Assembly: GCA_030599175.1 (NCBI GenBank)
Contig: JAUVON010000049.1
Span: 1-11,763 of the forward strand
Length of the DNA: 11,763 bases
DNA from: Desulfobulbaceae bacterium
GTDB lineage: Bacteria; Desulfobacterota; Desulfobulbia; Desulfobulbales; Desulfocapsaceae
Direction of reading: 5' to 3'
The notes beneath the pieces were generated by a model. The model had not been told where the DNA came from, did no database searches, and saw nothing but the letters and a program-made list of their open reading frames with translations. Below are positions 8,176-11,763 of the stretch, piece by piece. The translations under genes were made by a program, and so were the position numbers. Each line of letters opens with the position of its first letter. Position 1 is the first letter of the stretch.

Positions 8176-8727
8176 CTAGTATTTGACAAGATAGCCTTTA
8201 CCTTCCAGGCAAACACTGAATGCTTTTTTGAAGTTATTGATCTGCTCCTGGGTGCCCTGCTGTTGGGATTGACCCTGTTGTTCAGCCTGGCTCGCAGCCT
8301 GTTGCGCAGACCTCCTGCCTTTAAGGCGACCACCAACTGCGCCGGCAGCCGCGCCATAGGCGGCACCTCCACCAGCATCGTCACTGGCTATCTTTCCAAT
8401 AACCGCACCAGCTGCCGCACCACCCGCAGCCCCTCGCAATCCGCTGCCTTTACTGGATTGCTGAGCCGAAGCCTTAGCCTGTTCTGTTTGCTCTGTCTGG
8501 GATGTACTCTGTTTTTGCAATTCAAAAGGATCATTGCCGCTATTCTGTACGGCCCAGTCATAGCAACTCGCCTCGTCTTTTGACTGCTGATCAGCAGCCT
8601 GACCTTTTTGAGGAAAAGCATATACATTCAGTGTTGATGCCAGTGTCTTTCCGGACGGTGGATTTTGGGCAACAGCACTGGACATGAAGAATAAAAAAGG
8701 TACTACTAACACAAGATATTTTTTCAT
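8176..8727 (-). CDS. Secreted glycine-zipper protein
   Basis: This 183-residue protein begins with MKKYLVLVVPFLFFMSSAVA, a good Sec signal peptide with likely cleavage after AVA (about residue 21). There is no lipobox Cys. A mature N-terminal part contains ASCYDWAVQNSGNDPFE (about 53-69). Conserved Cys-Tyr-Asp-Trp-Ala patterns like this recur in YMGG-like glycine-zipper proteins of Proteobacteria. A Gln/Ser-rich linker leads to a Gly/Ala block (about 95-132: LRGAAGGAAAGAVIGKI, then GAAYGAAAGAVGGRLKGRR) that forms the glycine zipper, a membrane-inserting helical hairpin in known members. After a second Gln-rich linker the protein ends FKKAFSVCLEGKGYLVKY. It has AGGA eight bases before the ATG. 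Role unknown; envelope or outer-membrane association is inferred. Being next to malQ need not mean shared function. Confidence 0.85.
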   Translation of the reverse strand: MKKYLVLVVPFLFFMSSAVAQNPPSGKTLASTLNVYAFPQKGQAADQQSKDEASCYDWAVQNSGNDPFELQKQSTSQTEQTEQAKASAQQSSKGSGLRGAAGGAAAGAVIGKIASDDAGGGAAYGAAAGAVGGRLKGRRSAQQAASQAEQQGQSQQQGTQEQINNFKKAFSVCLEGKGYLVKY

Positions 8728-8750
8728 TTTTTTTCCTACGAATAATGGTT

Positions 8751-8781
8751 TTATAAAAGGCTAAGTTCTTCCTCGTTAGCC
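8751..8781 (-). terminator. Possible intrinsic terminator upstream of the glycine-zipper gene
   Basis: On the - strand GGCTAA (8781-8776) pairs with TTAGCC (8764-8759) across an 11-nt loop, followed by TTTTATAA. It is a weak, A/T-ended six-pair stem. It would separate the glycine-zipper gene from the decayed gene upstream. Confidence 0.35.
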
Positions 8782-8869
8782 CCGTAATTTGCTCTTTGAC
8801 AAGTTCATAAGTTACAAAGAAAATATACAATAGCCACAAAATAGTGTTTCAAAATCAGCATTAAATTCA

Positions 8870-9168
8870 CTGCTGCGCCTGCTACAGCAGAAACACTGGG
8901 AGGACTACCTCTGCGGGAACCAACTTTATCATGGAAATAAACGAGTGCCAGACCACCACCGTATCCAACGGCCGGCTCTGTGACAATTATATGAACCGGC
9001 AGCAAACCATCTCGATCGAGAAGCCAGTTGCTCATATCCAGTTTACCATCACTCGGATCAATAAATATGCAGTCCTAGCCAATTCCCGTTGCAAGCTGGC
9101 GGCAATATTGCCTGAAGCTGGAAGAACGAGAAAAACAAAACCCAAATCACTACACGGTTATTAAACAT
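8870..9168 (-). pseudogene. Frameshifted, truncated outer-membrane protein gene remnant (BamA/surface-antigen-like)
   Basis: Reading the - strand, an ATG at 9168 opens a signal-peptide-like start (MFNNRVVIWVLFFSFFQLQA). After a few more codons this frame runs into a stop. One base out of phase, the neighbouring frame carries IFIDPSDGKLDMSNWLLDRD and then LLPVHIIVTEPAVGYGGGLA, PPSVSAVAGA. That run resembles the N-terminal region of a family of BamA/surface-antigen-like outer-membrane proteins (pattern LLP.P..ITEPAVGYGGG), recalled from memory. Past about 8880 the match stops and no barrel follows, so nearly all of the gene is missing. A frameshift plus a 3' deletion therefore explains it better than a real 76-residue gene starting at the internal ATG at 9035. 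Family identity is tentative; the frame break is directly visible. Confidence 0.55.
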
Positions 9169-9308
9169 ATTATTTCCGGCGTTAATTTGCAGTTGACCCT
9201 GGTGATGATCAGATCCTTGTCGGCATCAATTAATATGGTTTTCTAAACATTCGGCATATTATGGTGACACTATTTTGCTATCTCTCCTTTGTCAACTCAA
9301 AATCCTCT

Positions 9309-9509
9309 CTGATTACGTATGAAACTCAGCTGCTTTTCTCGTCATCCCCGCGCAGGTGTGAGATAGCGTAAACTTCGATCCAGAGGTTCTGCTCATAACT
9401 GGATCCCCGCCTGCGCGGGGATGACAACATTGAGGGATAATATTTCACCTGTGTTATCAACATGTTAAGACTATATCCACAGAATTGGCTGAGTTTCATA
9501 CGTAATCAG
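9309..9509. mobile_element. MITE-like element with 22-bp perfect terminal inverted repeats
   Basis: Positions 9309-9330 (starting CTGATTACGTATG) and 9488-9509 are perfect 22-bp inverted repeats bounding 201 bp. The 9-bp sequence AAATCCTCT occurs directly outside both ends, at 9300-9308 and 9511-9519, with a single extra G (9510) on the right. That is what a 9-bp target-site duplication would look like. The interior has no coding frame of note, so any movement would need a transposase in trans. A REP-like palindrome sits inside it. Confidence 0.75.
9341..9425. repeat. REP-like 'ATCCCCGC' inverted repeat inside the MITE-like element
   Basis: GTCATCCCCGCGCAGG (9341-9356) is a perfect 16-nt inverted copy of 9410-9425. 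The right copy is itself a compact hairpin: ATCCCCGC (9403-9410), CTGC loop, GCGGGGAT (9415-9422). Sequences of the form GTCATCCCCGCG...GCGGGGATCCAG are common intergenic palindromes in many Proteobacteria. The pairing is seen; the family resemblance is from general knowledge. Confidence 0.7.
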
Positions 9510-9519
9510 GAAATCCTCT

Positions 9520-9701
9520 GGATTCCAGCTCCAGTCAAACCAGGGTTCAGTGGACCATTGCTTTTTTTTGCAAAAAAGTTGCGTCATAGGTGTCCAAGTA
9601 GGATTGTTAAAAACCACCTGAAACACCACGCTGTTCCATTGACTTACTACCGGCTGGTAGCATAAAATTAAGTAGTGCCTTAGAAATCTCTTTCTTCTTT
9701 T
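9520..9701. other. Intergenic stretch without recognisable feature
   Basis: Short open frames exist on both strands. The - strand one is Trp-rich (around PWFDWSWNPEDF) but has no credible start or ribosome-binding site, and both run into the MITE-like repeat. It may be decayed coding sequence. I recognise no RNA gene or promoter here. The preceding 9169-9299 stretch is likewise featureless to me. Confidence 0.4.
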
Positions 9702-9769
9702 TTTATATGAAAGTCAATTTTACTCCCCAGGCAGGGAGGGATTCAGATTAGACATATTGTTCAGCGTTA

Positions 9770-9849
9770 TTGATTCATGAAAAGCCAAACTTGTCGTAAG
9801 GCAAGGACGGAAAGCTACGGGTCTATTAGATAGCCGGGCTGCCTTGGAA
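9770..9849 (+). promoter_or_regulatory. Cyclic di-GMP-I (GEMM) riboswitch
   Basis: The segment aligns by eye with the c-di-GMP-I aptamer. It has GCCAAAC (9784-9790) where the reference has GGCAAAC. A 6-bp P2 stem follows (CTTGTC 9790-9795 / GGCAAG 9800-9805) closed by a GTAA (GNRA) tetraloop. Next comes GACGGAAAGCTACGGGTCT (9806-9824), matching the conserved GACGCAAAGCCACGGGCCT, a very short P3 (TCT-ATT-AGA), and TAGCCGGGCTGCC (9831-9843), matching the conserved 3' strand. Relative to the Vibrio Vc2 aptamer, the ligand-contacting G20 and A47 correspond to G9784 and A9811. The 21-46 pair is changed from G-C to C-G, a compensatory swap. The 5' strand of P1 is not obvious. A terminator hairpin begins within the 3' strand of the aptamer, and an HD-GYP gene follows, as expected for a c-di-GMP-controlled leader. 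Confidence 0.85.
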
Positions 9850-9871
9850 AAAGGTAGCCCGGTTTTTTTTT
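9834..9871 (+). terminator. Riboswitch-linked intrinsic terminator
   Basis: CCGGGCTGCCTT (9834-9845) pairs with AAGGTAGCCCGG (9851-9862), 12 pairs with one G-T, across a GGAAA loop, followed by nine T (9863-9871). The 5' arm is also the 3' strand of the riboswitch aptamer, so the two folds exclude each other. By that geometry ligand binding should prevent termination (an ON switch). The gene start is 125 nt further downstream. Confidence 0.9.
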
Positions 9872-9996
9872 AATCTTCATTAACGTTTCCAGAGGTGTGA
9901 ATTCTTAAAACCTGATGGCGTCGTAAAACGTCCGATCTCCTTTGTTTCAAGTTTTCCTCAAAACCTCAACAAAGAAAAACGGGAGGGTTTTCTCAT
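9872..9996 (+). promoter_or_regulatory. Leader between terminator and HD-GYP gene, with ribosome-binding site
   Basis: A strong Shine-Dalgarno sequence, GGGAGGG (9981-9987), sits nine bases before the ATG at 9997 and fixes that start. The stretch around 9913-9939 (CTGATGGCGTCGTAAAACG...) resembles short repeats I associate with deltaproteobacterial intergenic regions, but I cannot confirm this from the window. Confidence 0.6.
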
Positions 9997-11217
9997 ATGA
10001 CTCTCAGAGTTGATACCAGACAAATAATCCATGCGCTCTCGGACACTCTTGACCTTGTAGGAGTTGATGACGTACAGCATGGGAAACGAGTTGCCTTTAT
10101 GGCTATGCAGTGCGGAAAGGATCTTAACTATGACTTGCCTTCCATGAGGACTCTTTATCATGCCGCCCTTCTCCATGACTGTGGCGTTTCCTCTACCAGG
10201 GTGCACCATAAACTTGTAACTGAATTAGATTGGAGAGAATCTCAACATCATTGCCTGAGGGGTGAGCAACTGCTTTCCAGTTGCCAGCTTTTTCATGATT
10301 TGCCGGCTATTATTCGCTATCACCATACCCACTATGAAAATATGCCGGCTTCAATAGAACGAGAGACAGCTCTGATGAGTAATCTCATTTATCTTGTTGA
10401 CCGGGTTGATGCCTTAATTGCCCAGCACAAAGGTGTTGATATCCTCATTGCCCGCAAAGATATCTGTCGGATAATTTCCAAATATCGTGGGACTTTTTTT
10501 GAAGAGTCCCTGGTAGACACTTTCCTGAAAATAGCAGACGGTGAAATCTTCTGGCTCTCCCTTGAACCGAGGCATATCATTACCTATTGCATGGACATGG
10601 GGCAAAAAAGTCAAAAACAGATCGTCGGTCAGGAAATAATTATGGAAGTGGCCACTATTTTTGCAGATATAGTAGATGCCAAGAGCACTTTTACTGCAGA
10701 ACATTCTCTCGGTGTAGCCCGTCTTTCACGGTATATTGGTTCTCTTCTCTGTTTATCAGGTGCAAAACAAGATATGCTGGAGGCTGCTGGCCTCCTTCAT
10801 GATCTTGGTAAGCTAATTATTCCGGATGAAATTCTTGAAAAACCTGGGCCCCTTACAGAAGAAGAAAGGGCTATCATGATGCGGCACAGCTTTGAAAGTT
10901 ATCAAATTCTTTATCGGATTGACGGTTTTGAAAAAATTGCCAGATGGGCTGCTTTTCACCATGAGACTCTCTCAGGTAAAGGGTATCCTTTTCACCTTAA
11001 CGAAGAGGGCCTTGAACTTGAAGCAAGGATTATTGCTGTTGCCGATATTTTTCAAGCACTGTCCCAGAAGCGACCATATCGTGATTCCTTACCGTCAGAA
11101 AAGATTATGTCTATTGTGAATAATATGGTCGCCGAAGGACACCTCGACCACCAACTGACTTCCCTGGTTGAAAGCCATCTTGACGAGTGCTTACGAAAAG
11201 CTACCTGTGTTGAGTGA
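9997..11217 (+). CDS. Tandem HD / HD-GYP domain phosphodiesterase
   Basis: This 406-residue soluble protein has no signal peptide or membrane segment. The N-terminal half (about 20-180) is an HD-superfamily domain that keeps likely metal ligands (H28, H60-D61 in LLHDCG, H84/H85, H109-H110, D135) but lacks a GYP motif (HHTHYENMP instead). The C-terminal half (about 212-400) is an HD-GYP domain: H236, HDLGK at 268-272, H297, HHE at 321-323, GKGYP at 327-331, and D350 in VADIFQAL followed by RPYR. Known HD-GYP enzymes hydrolyse c-di-GMP to pGpG and GMP using a di- or tri-iron/metal centre; a few prefer 3',3'-cGAMP. Canonical HHExxDGxGYP reads HHETLSGKGYP here, with Ser for the usual Asp. The gene follows a c-di-GMP-I riboswitch and terminator, so its product probably degrades the ligand that controls its own expression. 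No receiver or other sensor domain is present. Confidence 0.9.
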   Translation: MTLRVDTRQIIHALSDTLDLVGVDDVQHGKRVAFMAMQCGKDLNYDLPSMRTLYHAALLHDCGVSSTRVHHKLVTELDWRESQHHCLRGEQLLSSCQLFHDLPAIIRYHHTHYENMPASIERETALMSNLIYLVDRVDALIAQHKGVDILIARKDICRIISKYRGTFFEESLVDTFLKIADGEIFWLSLEPRHIITYCMDMGQKSQKQIVGQEIIMEVATIFADIVDAKSTFTAEHSLGVARLSRYIGSLLCLSGAKQDMLEAAGLLHDLGKLIIPDEILEKPGPLTEEERAIMMRHSFESYQILYRIDGFEKIARWAAFHHETLSGKGYPFHLNEEGLELEARIIAVADIFQALSQKRPYRDSLPSEKIMSIVNNMVAEGHLDHQLTSLVESHLDECLRKATCVE

Positions 11218-11248
11218 AGACCTGTTCAGCTACAATTTATCTTTCTGA

Positions 11249-11276
11249 CCATTTAATTGTAAGCTCAATTAAATGG
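11249..11276. terminator. Hairpin between convergent genes, possible bidirectional terminator
   Basis: CCATTTAATTG (11249-11259) and CAATTAAATGG (11266-11276) form a perfect 11-bp stem with a 6-nt loop, midway between two convergent genes. The place fits a terminator, but neither side has a T-run, so the function is uncertain. Confidence 0.4.
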
Positions 11277-11330
11277 CCAAACTGGAACCAGCCTTAAAAT
11301 ATTCCTTTCAAAGATATTCTGTTACTACAG

Positions 11331-11763
11331 TTACCGGTGGAGTCTAACAGTAGCGCTAGTCGTAATTCCTTCAGCGCTGATCTCAACTGTGTTTTTGTAG
11401 CTTCCAGGTGTGCTGCCTGCTGTAAACAGCCCATTTTGGTCAATAGTACCGCCACCGTTGATAACATCCCAGGTATAGCCAACAGTCATTGGGTTGTTGG
11501 CGGTATCATACCCCTGGGCAGTAAATTGTTGCTGGTTGTTAGTCGCTAACTTCGCAACAGTTGGAGTTATTTCTATGCGATCCAGTACCTGTGAAGGGGC
11601 ATTAGCATCAAAGAGATTACTTATGCCTGCAGAGGTCCCTCCCTGGATATAGATTTCCACGTCCGTGGCCTCAGCGTTAATTGTGACATTCCCCGACCAA
11701 GTCCCATTGCTGAAGCTGCCGGCAGTAATCGGTGTTATGGTGCCGGTGGTATCTGATAAATCG
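11331..11763 (-). CDS. Large surface/secreted protein with bacterial Ig-like repeats, C-terminal part (5' end outside window)
   Basis: The frame is open from the right edge to a TAA at 11333-11331, giving about 143 residues. The GTG at 11660 is internal, because the same frame continues coherently upstream (GTITPITAGSFSNGTWSGNV). Two repeat types are visible. The first, TITPITAGSF.NGTWSGNVTI, is a beta-rich module common in large extracellular proteins. The second, about residues 66-140, runs IEITPTVAKLATNNQQQFTA, YTWDVINGGGTIDQNGLFTA, then NTVEISAEGITTSATVRL, which has the shape of a Big-type bacterial immunoglobulin-like domain. The composition is rich in Thr, Asn, Gly and Ser, with no cysteine, as is usual for adhesins and surface-layer proteins. 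No C-terminal anchor or sorting signal is evident. The specific role cannot be told from this fragment. It converges on the HD-GYP gene. Confidence 0.75.
   Translation of the reverse strand, partial: DLSDTTGTITPITAGSFSNGTWSGNVTINAEATDVEIYIQGGTSAGISNLFDANAPSQVLDRIEITPTVAKLATNNQQQFTAQGYDTANNPMTVGYTWDVINGGGTIDQNGLFTAGSTPGSYKNTVEISAEGITTSATVRLHR

Noticed and set aside
8805..9035. A genuine 76-residue small protein starting at 9035
   Set aside because: The similarity extends upstream of that ATG (IFIDPSDGKLD) and a signal peptide lies one frame away, so a frameshifted remnant fits better.
9462..9665. A 67-codon + strand frame running out of the MITE-like right end
   Set aside because: It starts inside the repeat, lacks a good ribosome-binding site, has no recognised motif, and a competing frame of similar length exists on the other strand.
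9784..9843. Reading the aptamer as a GEMM-Ib (3',3'-cGAMP) riboswitch
   Set aside because: By eye the specificity base aligned to position 20 is G, not the A typical of GEMM-Ib. The choice depends on a manual alignment and is listed as testable.

Overview
The window looks like a chromosomal segment of a Gram-negative, probably Desulfobacterota (Desulfobulbales-like) bacterium. The evidence is indirect: an OprD-type porin tail and other exported envelope proteins, moderate GC, a c-di-GMP-I (GEMM) riboswitch of the Geobacter/Desulfo style, and an HD-GYP protein. The taxon is an inference.

Left part (1-2859, + strand): the 3' end of an outer-membrane porin gene, then a closely spaced pair. The pair is a glycerophosphodiester phosphodiesterase with a large N-terminal membrane domain, and a single-pass protein with a phospholipase A2-type CCxxHD motif. 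The stop of the first overlaps the start of the second (ATGA), which suggests translational coupling and a joint role in phospholipid breakdown or remodelling.

Middle (2882-8727, - strand): a glycogen/alpha-glucan cluster read malQ -> glgA -> glgB (4-alpha-glucanotransferase, glycogen synthase, branching enzyme). malQ and glgA are 12 bp apart. The glgA-glgB gap holds a large interrupted palindrome. Upstream of malQ lies a secreted glycine-zipper protein. No ADP-glucose pyrophosphorylase or glycogen phosphorylase gene is present in the window.

Right intergenic zone (8728-9996): this stretch is rich in decay and repeats. It contains a frameshifted, truncated remnant of an outer-membrane (BamA/surface-antigen-like) protein gene. 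It also contains a roughly 201-bp MITE-like element with 22-bp perfect terminal inverted repeats and a 9-bp flanking direct repeat, carrying a REP-like 'ATCCCCGC' palindrome inside. Then comes a c-di-GMP-I riboswitch fused to a strong intrinsic terminator.

The riboswitch lies directly upstream of a tandem HD / HD-GYP phosphodiesterase gene (9997-11217, +). The likely logic is feedback: c-di-GMP binding competes with the terminator, so high c-di-GMP would switch on an enzyme that degrades it. The window ends in the 3' part of a - strand gene for a large surface protein with Ig-like repeats.
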